DNA from: Fibrobacterota bacterium
GTDB lineage: Bacteria > Fibrobacterota > Fibrobacteria > UBA11236
Assembly: GCA_028287465.1 (NCBI GenBank)
Contig: JAQBPO010000081.1
Span: 1 to 63,151 of the forward strand
Length of the DNA stretch: 63,151 bases
Reading direction: 5' to 3'
The notes under the pieces: model-generated
What the model saw: only the letters and a program-made list of their open reading frames with translations
Told to the model about the DNA's origin: nothing
Database searches by the model: none
Program-made: the position numbers and the translations under genes
Shown here: one piece after another, positions 55,201 through 62,394 of the stretch
Position numbering within the stretch: position 1 is the first letter of the stretch
How the letters are laid out: every line of letters starts with the position of its first letter

Positions 55201-56165
55201 TCGATGAAGTCGTTGAAGGCCTGGATGGCCGCGGGATAATCCGAGGCCTGGGGCAAGGTGGACATGAAGCGTTCCATCAGGATGATGGCCACCTTGAGCC
55301 GTTCAAGGGTATGGGGATTGGTGATGGAGTGGCCGAGGGTATCCGTTATGAAAATGCGGTCTTCGAAGCTGTGGCCCTCGGATCGCGTCAGGAGCTTCTG
55401 GATGGAGACGCCTTGGAGGGCCAAAGCATTGCTCAGGGAGAAAAGCAGGGCCTTGCGATCCGTGCCGCGCACCGTCAGGATGGCATGCCTTTCGTCCGCG
55501 TCGATATGGATTTCCAGGGGCAGGCGGGCGTCCTGCGGCATTTCGTTCTCGCTACCGCCCATGGTCGCGTACGAACCTTCCGTCCCATTCGCCCGCGCGG
55601 GGGCGGAACCCGCCTTGCCGCTGATATAGGCCCCGATCCGGCGATATAGGTCCACCCGCAGTTCCTGGGTCTGGCGCGCCTGCAACAGGCCTATCAATCG
55701 CTCCAAATCGGCGAGCAGGCCGGCCTGGAATTCCGGCGTCAATACTCCGGGAACCCGGTGCCCCAGCACCAGGTAATCGATGATCTTGCCGCGGGCCGGA
55801 AGGTCGTCCCGGGAAACCGTCCCGATCTCGAGTCCGGAGCCGTAGCTGAAGACCTTGCCCAGGCGGATATCGAAATCGTAACTCGCCAGCACCCCGGACA
55901 AGGCCGCGAAGAAGCCGGGAAGGTCTTCGCCGATGACGGTGAGGCCCCAGGCATTTTCATCCAGGCGATCGAATTCGAAGGAAAAGGGCCGGGAACGGGT
56001 CAGGGCGGCGATGCGGCGGAGATGGCCCTCTATCTCGGCGATGCTGAATTCATTGAAGTAATCGGCATCCAAGCGGCGGGCGTGATCCGCCACCAGCCCA
56101 GGGGGGAATCCCGCGGCATTTTCGAGGATGCGTGTCTTCTTTTCGGAGGGAGTCAATGGCTCCAT
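52284..56165 (-). CDS. glnE: Glutamine synthetase adenylyltransferase fused to two N-terminal ACT-like domains
   Basis: 1,293 residues from ATG 56165; normal GlnE is about 950. The extra N-terminal 300 residues contain two ACT-like units. Unit one is at about 72-115 (WGLTVIGEDLPGFFAALSGVLASYDFDI). Unit two is at about 216-292 (HAILTVRGTDRKALLFSLSNALALQGVSI, then EDRIFITDTLG). Both follow the pattern of the GlnD C-terminal ACT domains. The first nucleotidyltransferase domain (deadenylylation half in the E. coli enzyme) has GYASDLEV, with Asp491 and Glu493 where D-x-D is usual; LRLRPHGDSGPL follows. The second (adenylylation half) is canonical: NYSSDIDIVFVYD with Asp1015 and Asp1017. It controls GlnA, whose gene lies immediately upstream. 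It overlaps rsmG by four bases. PII-type GlnB and GlnD are not in the window. Confidence 0.92.
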   Translation of the reverse strand: MEPLTPSEKKTRILENAAGFPPGLVADHARRLDADYFNEFSIAEIEGHLRRIAALTRSRPFSFEFDRLDENAWGLTVIGEDLPGFFAALSGVLASYDFDIRLGKVFSYGSGLEIGTVSRDDLPARGKIIDYLVLGHRVPGVLTPEFQAGLLADLERLIGLLQARQTQELRVDLYRRIGAYISGKAGSAPARANGTEGSYATMGGSENEMPQDARLPLEIHIDADERHAILTVRGTDRKALLFSLSNALALQGVSIQKLLTRSEGHSFEDRIFITDTLGHSITNPHTLERLKVAIILMERFMSTLPQASDYPAAIQAFNDFIDALMDQSGGRPDLPAVEDFTFLSSLAKILGAGPYLWEEMTKLPLGEVTGLLHRLDDEKKPSTRRELEQMLRESVDRESAVPAKAAALNRFKDFQLFRLEAVHLIFPLKTLQEFSAEISNLAEVTLTTAMGLAYGRLVREHGEPRLGEGPCPFGLFAQGKLGGRELGYASDLEVQLIYAASGETQGGPDPISHGEFFSRVVSGMREIIVTRNEGIFELDLRLRPHGDSGPLASQMDRWNEYYGEDGGALDYERQALLKLRPISGSREFADKVMAARDSLVFGAGAVDIAHTLTLRAKQVELKGAKGVNAKFSPGGLVEVEYTVQFLQLRHGRKFPDLREPNTEAALEALLEEGILDPAEFEKLYQGYVFLRRLINALRMVRGHSRDLMVPPRGSDEFLYLAKRMGYLPTARFEPDAQLDWDLQHVLKDVHGIFALRFLENAFSPDEAAHASRDGNDEEAEVSITAAFLEADGPPRRLEKALRRLGVFHPASGPDLVKGMLEPVREKGILCAALVVAAPKLRASPDAESVLRHLGQYLEALPDPDYFVRQLLNHPYLNEILIKAFGHSDYLANILIRQPEYLMTLGDASTLEKPKLPAEFHQEILEMTPFMDGFEEAMDSLRRYRNREYLRIGLRDIWLGEHLHRITAEISHLSNALIESAFGHSMAAAETIHMRDAITVIALGKLGGNELNYSSDIDIVFVYDPEKVSQAGIPSLEGWARLFISALSAAGSHGKMFRVDTQLRPYGGQGQLIGSLGHYDAYFRGEASGWELQAWLKARPVAGNLDMGRDVVRRVQAVTLDPANREKIETSMRKVRQLGLDKLKQENRLSTEVKLGPGGIRTIEFYVQYLQVLHGRAIPELISGNTLTVLGRLYRYRLLSPNYHDLLSKSYVFLRRIEHVLQLQGLQQRHELPASSEELEKLAKRMGFEERLGQSASAQFRARYRQHMLTLLELSGTLFGYETNLPADASRENQ

Positions 56166-56184
56166 TTCCCGTCTAAAATAGAAA

Positions 56185-56214
56185 CAAAAAAAGACTCCCG
56201 TTTCCGGGAGTCTT
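56185..56214 (-). terminator. Terminator between glnA and glnE
   Basis: On the minus strand a perfect 10-bp stem (56191-56200 with 56205-56214) closes a GAAA loop and is followed by a run of seven T residues counting the stem end. It ends only about 20 bases before the glnE start codon, so it can also act as an attenuator for glnE. Confidence 0.88.
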
Positions 56215-56270
56215 CCTGGCCCCCGTTGCCGGGGGGACTCTAACGGAAACGGATAGGAACACTGTAAACG

Positions 56271-56299
56271 AAAAAGGGCCCTCCTCGCGGAGAACCCTT
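56271..56299 (-). terminator. First, imperfect terminator after glnA
   Basis: CCCTT/AAGGG and CTCC/GGAG pair around a 2x2 internal loop (stem 56274-56299, loop 56285-56288), with a T-rich tail TTTTTCGTTT on the minus strand. It lies 50 bases past the glnA stop. Confidence 0.6.
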
Positions 56300-56350
56300 G
56301 GAATGCGAGAAGCGTGGAGTTCGCGAGGCGAACTCCAGAGCGACGAGCCT

Positions 56351-57751
56351 CTATCCGTGGTAGTAGAGCTCGAACTCGTACGGGTTCGGACGCAGCTTCA
56401 ACGGTTCGATCTCGGCGGCCTTCTTGTAGCTGAGGTAGGCCTCGACCATGTCCGGGTCGAAGACGTCGCCGGCCAACGCCCATTCCTTGTCCGCCTCGAA
56501 AGCGGCATGGGCCTCTTCGAGGTTCTTGGACGTGGAAGGGATGTTCTTCAGCTCTTCCGGGGGCAGCTCATAGATGTTCTTGTTCATCGGGGCGCCGGGG
56601 TCGATCTGCTTCTTGATGCCGTCGACCATGGCCATCAGCATGGCAGCGAAGGTCAGATAGGCGGATCCGGAGCTGTCCGGGCAGCGGAACTCGAAACGGC
56701 GGGCCTTGTCGCCCTGCACGTGCGGGATGCGCACGGACGCGGAGCGGTTGGTGGCCGAGTAGGCTAGGTTCACGGGCGCTTCGTAACCGGGCACGAGACG
56801 GCGATAGCTGTTCACGCTGGAGTTGGAGAACACCTGGATGGACCTGCCGTGCTTGATGATGCCGCCGATGGCGTACATGGCCGTCTTGCTGAGGTTGGCA
56901 TAGCTGTCGCCGGCGAAAAGGTTCTTGCCTTCCTTCCAGATCGAGGTATGGACGTGCATGCCGGAACCGTTGTCGCCCCACATGGGCTTGGGCATGAAGG
57001 TGGCCGTCTTGCCGTACTTGGCGGCCGTGTTCTTCACGCAATACTTCAGCTTATGCACCTGGTCGCCCGCGAGGACGGCGGTGTTGAACTTCACGCCGAT
57101 CTCGCACTGGCCCGTGGCCACCTCGTGATGGTGGATTTCCGGGGTCAGGCCCATCTTGATGAGATTGGTGACCATCTCATTGCGGACGTCCATCAGGGTG
57201 TCCTGGGGAGCGGCGGGAGCGTAGCCGCCCTTGAAGCCGATCTTATGTCCCAGGCTGCCTTCGGCGTTCGAGGTCCAGGGACCTTCGCCGGTATCGATGG
57301 TGTAAGTGCCCTGGCGCGGATCGCTATTGAAGCGGATGCCGTCGAACACGAAGAACTCGGGTTCCGGACCCATGAAGGCGAGGTCGCCGATGCCGGTGGA
57401 CTTCAGGTATTCCAGGGCCTTCTTGGCGATGGAGCGGGCATCGCGATTGTAGGGCTGGCCCGTGCGGGGTTCGATGATGTCGCAATACATGCCCAAGGTG
57501 GGGGCTACGACGAACGGATCGATATAGGCGGAAGCGGGGTCCGGCCGCATGATCATGTCCGAAGCTTCGATGCCTTTCCATCCGCGGATGGAGGAGCCGT
57601 CGAAGGCCATTCCGACCTTGAACATTTCATCGTCGAGGCGGCTCACCGGAAAGGTGAAGTGATGCAGTTGACCGAACATATCTCCGAACAACAGGTCTAC
57701 GAATTGGACTCCGTTGTCCTTGGCAAGTTTCATGACTTCGGCGGGGGTCAT
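56351..57751 (-). CDS. glnA: Type I glutamine synthetase, adenylylatable form
   Basis: 466 residues. It carries the GS signatures FDGSSIRGWKGIEASDM (50-66), MGPEPEFFVFD, MPKPMWGDNGSGMHVH (ATP/glutamate site) and NRSASVRIP. Tyr394 in NIYELPPEEL is the equivalent of the adenylylated Tyr397 in E. coli GlnA, so this is the GSI-beta type under GlnE control. It makes glutamine from glutamate, ammonia and ATP as a dodecamer in the cytosol. AGGAG lies rather far (about 13 bases) upstream of the ATG. It is followed by two terminators and then by glnE. Confidence 0.97.
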   Translation of the reverse strand: MTPAEVMKLAKDNGVQFVDLLFGDMFGQLHHFTFPVSRLDDEMFKVGMAFDGSSIRGWKGIEASDMIMRPDPASAYIDPFVVAPTLGMYCDIIEPRTGQPYNRDARSIAKKALEYLKSTGIGDLAFMGPEPEFFVFDGIRFNSDPRQGTYTIDTGEGPWTSNAEGSLGHKIGFKGGYAPAAPQDTLMDVRNEMVTNLIKMGLTPEIHHHEVATGQCEIGVKFNTAVLAGDQVHKLKYCVKNTAAKYGKTATFMPKPMWGDNGSGMHVHTSIWKEGKNLFAGDSYANLSKTAMYAIGGIIKHGRSIQVFSNSSVNSYRRLVPGYEAPVNLAYSATNRSASVRIPHVQGDKARRFEFRCPDSSGSAYLTFAAMLMAMVDGIKKQIDPGAPMNKNIYELPPEELKNIPSTSKNLEEAHAAFEADKEWALAGDVFDPDMVEAYLSYKKAAEIEPLKLRPNPYEFELYYHG

Positions 57752-57853
57752 AGCGTCTTTTCTTCTCCTGACAAAGGTGAATCGGGTCCTGAAAGGCCCG
57801 ATGTTTTAAAAAATGACTTCGGGAAATTAGAAAAAAGTTGGCCGGACCTAAGG

Positions 57854-57902
57854 TTGACAATCCCTGACAAAAGCCGCCTATTATTAACAATCGGCGAATA
57901 AT
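57854..57902 (+). promoter_or_regulatory. Promoter-like boxes and AT-rich dyad upstream of glnA
   Basis: On the plus strand TTGACA (57854-57859) and TATTAT (57879-57884) are 19 bases apart, pointing away from glnA. Overlapping them is a dyad ATTATT-N11-AATAAT (57880-57902), about 130 bases upstream of the glnA start, which could be an operator. The whole gap 57752-58251 (500 bases) has no credible gene. Confidence 0.35.
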
Positions 57903-58149
57903 GTCTTCTTTTGTCTTCCTTCCCCCCGGGTTCAACCCAGCTTGATCCGGAAGTGTTAACTCCCGAATTCATGCTGAATTGGCCTCCATCCCCTTTTCCC
58001 ATTCGATTTTTCCAATCATGGCTGGGTGAACGGTTTCCCGGACTCCCCGTTTCCCCGTATCGAATCGGGGTCTGGTATCCATCAAAGCTAATCATGTGCC
58101 AAGACGACGTGACGCTAAGTCGATCCCAGGTTCGATGCGTCACATCGTT

Positions 58150-58184
58150 CCCCCAGGCGAGCCACTTTGTGGCTCGCCTGGGGG
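58150..58184. repeat. Perfect 16-bp hairpin between the glnA promoter region and dcd
   Basis: CCCCCAGGCGAGCCAC (58150-58165) and its exact complement (58169-58184) surround TTT. Neither strand has a T-tract after it. It could be the 3' end of a small RNA started at the boxes near 57854, or a transcript end for dcd. Confidence 0.65.
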
Positions 58185-58251
58185 GGTCGTTGGATCTTTC
58201 CGTTGGACGGGTCCCCCTGCATGCGCTTTGCCGGAAGGAGAAAGGAATTAA

Positions 58252-58827
58252 TCAGGTGCTGGGCTTGAAGTCTTGGAAAAGTCGGCTTGCCTGGGGCTCG
58301 CGTTGCTGGGTGTACTTGCCTTTATAGTAGGTGATTTCCCCTTCGGGCATCATGAAATAGACCTGGCCGATGCGCACGTTCGGGTAGACCCGGATGGGGT
58401 GGACGACTTCGATTTCCAGGGTCCAAGTGGGGAACTGGCAGATCAGGTTCCCCTTCTCGTCCGGCAGGTAGCCCCAGCCCACGTCGCCGAAACCGGCGGT
58501 GATATGGGTATTGATGCCGAGACGGCCGATGGAACTCCGTCCCTCGAACATGGGCACGAAGCGATTGCTCGTGGCGGTTTCATTGCTGCAACCCAGGTAT
58601 AGGGTCCCCGGCTCCAGGATAAGTCCCTCTTCGGGGATGACTATGGCCCGGGTGGGATTCTCCTTCTTCATGTCCAGGGTCGTGCCTTGGGGAAGATCGT
58701 AGACGAGCAGTTTCGGATTGAGGGAGACATCGTAGGAGTTGGGACCCAGGTTGGCCGGCGTGAATGGCGCGATGTGGATGCTTTCCATCTCCATCTGCCT
58801 GACTATTTCCTTGCCCGTAAGTACCAT
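58252..58827 (-). CDS. dcd: dCTP deaminase
   Basis: 191 residues, the normal length. The trimeric dUTPase-fold marks are present: NLGPNSYDVSLNPKL (26-40), EGRSSIGRLGINTHITAGFGDVGW (about 93-117) and WTLEIEVVHPIRVYPNVRIGQVYF. It turns dCTP into dUTP on the route to dTTP; the bifunctional deaminase/dUTPase form cannot be excluded. GAGAGG precedes the ATG. It stands alone, with a strong hairpin beyond its 3' end. Confidence 0.94.
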   Translation of the reverse strand: MVLTGKEIVRQMEMESIHIAPFTPANLGPNSYDVSLNPKLLVYDLPQGTTLDMKKENPTRAIVIPEEGLILEPGTLYLGCSNETATSNRFVPMFEGRSSIGRLGINTHITAGFGDVGWGYLPDEKGNLICQFPTWTLEIEVVHPIRVYPNVRIGQVYFMMPEGEITYYKGKYTQQREPQASRLFQDFKPST

Positions 58828-58952
58828 CTGGACGCCTCTCGTTGGGGCTAAAGGTATAAATTTGGTTCCGGCGGATGCGTACGTCGAGGCCCGGAGCCAT
58901 CAATCGGAGCCCAGGGCTTTGCCCGCGCTGCGTTTGCTTTTACCTTAATGCG

Positions 58953-60251
58953 ATGAAACTGGCTGCATGCGCGCTGCTCGGCGCGGTGGCGTACGCGGCC
59001 TCAAGCGGATGCCTCTACCTTGAATTGCGGGCTCCCGGGGAATCCCGAGGCGGCGAGATCCGCGAACTCCCGCTCTACCTGGCCTACCCGGATACCCTGG
59101 GTCCAATCGCGGTCCGTTCCTTCCTGGAAGCCTCCCCGCAACAGGCCGTCGATCTTCTCAAGCGTTCCGATTGGCAACTCAAATCCCTCAGCATTCCGGA
59201 ACGGCAGGCCCTCAAGGCCCTTCGGGACCTGGTGGACGGCCGGGTCCGGGAGGCGGGGGAGGGAATGGCCGCCATCTCCGCCAAGGCCCCGGCGCGATTA
59301 CGTTGCGTTCTCCGCATCGATCGGGCCCTGATCCTGTTCCTGGCCAGGTTCCCCGCGGACGCGGAAAAGGAATGGGCCGCCCAGGCGGTGCGGGTCGATC
59401 CCTGCCATGAGGCCGCCCGACGTAACCTGTATTCCCTGTACCTGGGCCGCCAGGATGTCAAAAAGGCGATGGCCCTGGTCGATGGGATCCTGGCTTCGGA
59501 ACCCAAGGACAAATGGGCGAACGAGGCGAAGGGATACCTGGCCCGCATCGCTTTGTCCGACGACGATTGGGAAGGGTTCCTCAAGGAAAAATCGGAAGGC
59601 CGCGACTCGCTCTTCGATATCCAGATCGCCTACGGGAAATACCTGAAGGACCATGGGCGTTACGAGGAGGCCAAGCAATACTATACCCGGGGACTGGAAG
59701 GGGCCCCCCGGAACGGGCCCGCATGGCTGGACCTGGCCGACGTGTATTACCGCCTCGACCTGCTGTTCCTCGCGAACGCGTCCCTGGAGAAGGCTTTCGA
59801 AACGGGAATCTCCGATCCTTACGTCTATGAATTGCTGGGTCGCGTCCTGGTGGGGATAAGCGCCTATGCGGCCCAGAGCAAGTCCAAGCAGGACTGGGAG
59901 TTCGGGGTGCTCGACATGCGCGACCTGCATTGGAATTTCGATCCGGAATGGGCGGACCGGCTTTGGCGTCTCGCGGAGAAGAATCTCGAAAGCGGTTTCT
60001 CCCATGACCTGAACCGCAGGAGCATGGCGCAATTGCTTTACCACGTCTATTGCCATAACCGGAAAACGGACGCGGCCAAGAACCTCCGCTCCGGTTTCTG
60101 GTTCCATTTCACCGGCCCGGCCTTGCCCGGCAGGGTGCCCCTGCGCGCCCCGGCGCAAGCGCCGGAACTCCGCTTGGATATCCGCTTGGGATACGTAAGC
60201 GGCCCCCTCCTCCTGGCGGCGTACCACACCGATTTTTTCGAGCCCTTTTAA
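58953..60251 (+). CDS. Exported TPR protein, possible lipoprotein
   Basis: 432 residues from ATG 58953; an upstream in-frame start adds a Cys-rich tail before the signal sequence and is unlikely. Signal MKLAACALLGAVAYAASSGC; the final cysteine could be lipidated, although SSGC is a weak lipobox. TPR units are visible at about 165-235 and 260-330 (DIQIAYGKYLKDHGRYEEAKQYYTRGLEGAP, AWLDLADVYYRLDLLFLANASLEKAF). The C-terminal 100 residues have no recognisable fold. It is divergent from dcd. Function unknown; a periplasmic scaffold is likely. Confidence 0.7.
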   Translation: MKLAACALLGAVAYAASSGCLYLELRAPGESRGGEIRELPLYLAYPDTLGPIAVRSFLEASPQQAVDLLKRSDWQLKSLSIPERQALKALRDLVDGRVREAGEGMAAISAKAPARLRCVLRIDRALILFLARFPADAEKEWAAQAVRVDPCHEAARRNLYSLYLGRQDVKKAMALVDGILASEPKDKWANEAKGYLARIALSDDDWEGFLKEKSEGRDSLFDIQIAYGKYLKDHGRYEEAKQYYTRGLEGAPRNGPAWLDLADVYYRLDLLFLANASLEKAFETGISDPYVYELLGRVLVGISAYAAQSKSKQDWEFGVLDMRDLHWNFDPEWADRLWRLAEKNLESGFSHDLNRRSMAQLLYHVYCHNRKTDAAKNLRSGFWFHFTGPALPGRVPLRAPAQAPELRLDIRLGYVSGPLLLAAYHTDFFEPF

Positions 60252-60311
60252 TCCCTTTCCGCCCCTTTTGAGTACCTTTGCCCCCGAGGCCCCCGCCTTC
60301 CGTTCCCATTA

Positions 60312-60327
60312 GTGTGATCCCGCACAC
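60312..60327. promoter_or_regulatory. Operator-like dyad GTGTG-N6-CACAC
   Basis: A perfect 5-6-5 dyad about 60 bases before the 60382 gene, with the half-site spacing of CRP/FNR-type sites. A small hairpin (AAGGCA-TTTT-TGCCTT, 60346-60361) follows just before the ribosome site. Confidence 0.3.
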
Positions 60328-60381
60328 GGACCGGTACGCGGAGAAAAGGCATTTTTGCCTTGGGGTCAAGGAGGCATGATT

Positions 60382-61650
60382 TTGGGCACCGCTAATCGAA
60401 TTCCGTTCTTATCCTTTCTCATGGCGGCCCTCATAGGCATCACGGGCGGGGCGCATGCCCGGGCGATGGAAAACTCTTGCCTAGACAAGGAGGCGTCCGT
60501 TAACCCTGGCGGTTTGACGGTTCAAACTCCGGCCCTCAAATACACTGTCACCAATTTCGACCCGAGCTGGTTCGATACGGACCATCCGGAAAAAGCGCCG
60601 ACCCTCTTCTTCCTGAACATTTCCCCGACACTGAAGTCCGATGCTGCCAAGGGCGTATTGCGTCTCAGGGTGCAGGTCGTCGCGGACACGTCCCTGGGCC
60701 GGGACCCCGGTTCCGCCTTGATCGCCTTCGATCGCATTTCCGCCCCCCTGGACGAGGGAAAGGTCGGCATCAGCCTGCGTTCGAACGACGTGTTCGAGCT
60801 CTCGTGGGAGAGCGGCGGAACCAATTTCCAGAACAGCCGCCTTTACGACCTGATCCTGGAAAAGCGCGTGGCCCCGGAAATGAACCTCATCTTCAAATTC
60901 AACCTGTCCTGCGAGACCAACCGCGCCGAGTTCCTGAGCGCGGCCACGGCGCCCATCCGCATCGGCGACGAAAGCATAGGCCGTCTCCGGTTCGTCAAGA
61001 TGATCCAGGCCTTGTATCCCGGGACCAAGATTACCAATCCCACTCCTGTCCCCATCTACACCATCACGCCGATTTTCCAGGTGGCCTCCGAACTGTTCAA
61101 CACCAAGGTGTATGACTATCCGCCCGACCAGCCCAAGATCGAGATATTCCTCTATGAACTGCGCCCGGGTACCAATCCCAAGGATGCCCTGGATGGATTG
61201 GAGTTCGCGAAATTCGGCATCTTCGGGGAATCGCCGATTGCATACCCGGCGAACCTGCCGCAATTGCAACCCGGGATGACCTATGTCTGGCGCGCACGGG
61301 CCTTGTTGCGCGGCCCCACCTCGGATTTCCTCTATTCGGACCCGTTGTATTTCAAGGTTGATGAAAGGCTGGAGGGCGGATCCTCCATCCCGCCCTCGGA
61401 GTTGAGCGAGATTACCACCCTGGAACAGCAAATCAAGTACGGGGACGATTACTCCAAGCGCGTCATGGCGGCGTTGAAAATCATCCTGGGGGACAACTTC
61501 GAAGTCTTCGACCTTTCCCGCGCAGGGAAGATCCCGGCCAAGGGCCAGATACGCCTGAACGGGCACCCCTATTCACTGGAGGAATTGGAGCGGCTGGCCA
61601 GGGAATTCCACCAGAGCCGGCATAGCGTAACGCGGTTGAGGTTCCAATGA
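60382..61650 (+). CDS. Exported beta-domain protein of unknown function
   Basis: 422 residues from TTG 60382. An ATG at 60376 is only one base from the ribosome site AAGGAGG (60368-60374), while the TTG is seven bases away, so the TTG is the better start. Signal peptide to about GGAHARA. The mature protein has fibronectin/Ig-like stretches (FFLNISPTLKSDAAKGVLRLRVQVVAD; PGMTYVWRARALLRG, typical of the end of an FN3-like domain) and a helical C-terminus (LEELERLAREFHQ). Together with the next two genes it forms an operon of exported proteins. I do not recognise the family. Confidence 0.65.
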   Translation: MGTANRIPFLSFLMAALIGITGGAHARAMENSCLDKEASVNPGGLTVQTPALKYTVTNFDPSWFDTDHPEKAPTLFFLNISPTLKSDAAKGVLRLRVQVVADTSLGRDPGSALIAFDRISAPLDEGKVGISLRSNDVFELSWESGGTNFQNSRLYDLILEKRVAPEMNLIFKFNLSCETNRAEFLSAATAPIRIGDESIGRLRFVKMIQALYPGTKITNPTPVPIYTITPIFQVASELFNTKVYDYPPDQPKIEIFLYELRPGTNPKDALDGLEFAKFGIFGESPIAYPANLPQLQPGMTYVWRARALLRGPTSDFLYSDPLYFKVDERLEGGSSIPPSELSEITTLEQQIKYGDDYSKRVMAALKIILGDNFEVFDLSRAGKIPAKGQIRLNGHPYSLEELERLAREFHQSRHSVTRLRFQ

Positions 61651-62378
61651 GCGCTGGAACGGATGCGGAGATGAGGTCAAGGGTAATGAAACGGTATTGG
61701 TCGGCGATGGTGCCGGTTCTGGTCCTGCTGTCGGGGTTCTCGGCCGCCACGGCCGCCTGGGGGGCGCCTGCCGCCTTGGGCGTGGTCAAGTACGCCAAAG
61801 GAAACCTGCAGGTTACAGCGGGGAATCCTCCCGTGCGGAAGGCCTTGCAGGCTTCCGAGCTGGTGGCCCCCGGCGCTAGGATCGAAGCCGGCAATGACGG
61901 AAAGGCCGTCATCAGGCTATTGCCCGATCAAGCATTCCTGGAGATACGGCCGAAAACGGTTTTCACCATCAAACGCGTGAAGTCCAAGGACAAGCGCGTC
62001 CGCCGCCTCACCATGGAGGCGGGGGAAGCGGTGTTCGGCCTCAAGAAGAAGAGCGAACCGATCCAATGCGAAAACGCCCAGACCCAGGCCACCGCGACGG
62101 CGGGCAGATTCTCCTGCAAGTCCGATGAGAAGGGCGTCGCCACCTTCCTGGTGCAGGACGGCGAGATTTCGGTCTACAACCGGCCCAAGGACCTGACGGC
62201 CATGGTCCGCAGCGGACAGAAAGCGGTTTCGGATTTGAACGGCATCAAGGTCACGGACGCTACCGATTCGGAATTGGAGGAAGTGGGATTCCGGCAGAAT
62301 ACCATCGAAGTGGATTTCGTGAATCCCCAGACCGAGGACTTCACGACCCTGGAAGTGGAATATGAAACCAACTTTTGA
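61647..62378 (+). CDS. Exported FecR-like domain protein
   Basis: 243 residues from the ATG that overlaps the previous stop; ATG 61686 would begin directly at the signal peptide and is also possible. The signal ends near AAWGA. The FecR-like beta-domain is clear: LGVVKYAKGNLQV, LVAPGARIEAGNDGKAVIRLLPDQAFLEIRPKTVFTI, RRLTMEAGEAVFGLKKK, TATATAGRFSCKSDEKGVATFLVQDGEISVYN, MVRSGQKAVSD. As with the protein at 34671 no sigma factor is near, so this is probably a structural use of the fold. Confidence 0.75.
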   Translation: MSAGTDAEMRSRVMKRYWSAMVPVLVLLSGFSAATAAWGAPAALGVVKYAKGNLQVTAGNPPVRKALQASELVAPGARIEAGNDGKAVIRLLPDQAFLEIRPKTVFTIKRVKSKDKRVRRLTMEAGEAVFGLKKKSEPIQCENAQTQATATAGRFSCKSDEKGVATFLVQDGEISVYNRPKDLTAMVRSGQKAVSDLNGIKVTDATDSELEEVGFRQNTIEVDFVNPQTEDFTTLEVEYETNF

Positions 62379-62394
62379 AGGGCGGACGGGAACC

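Noticed and set aside
57911-58327. 138-codon frame in the glnA-dcd gap
   Set aside because: Composition is unlike the neighbouring genes, it runs through the 16-bp hairpin and into dcd, and it has no ribosome site.
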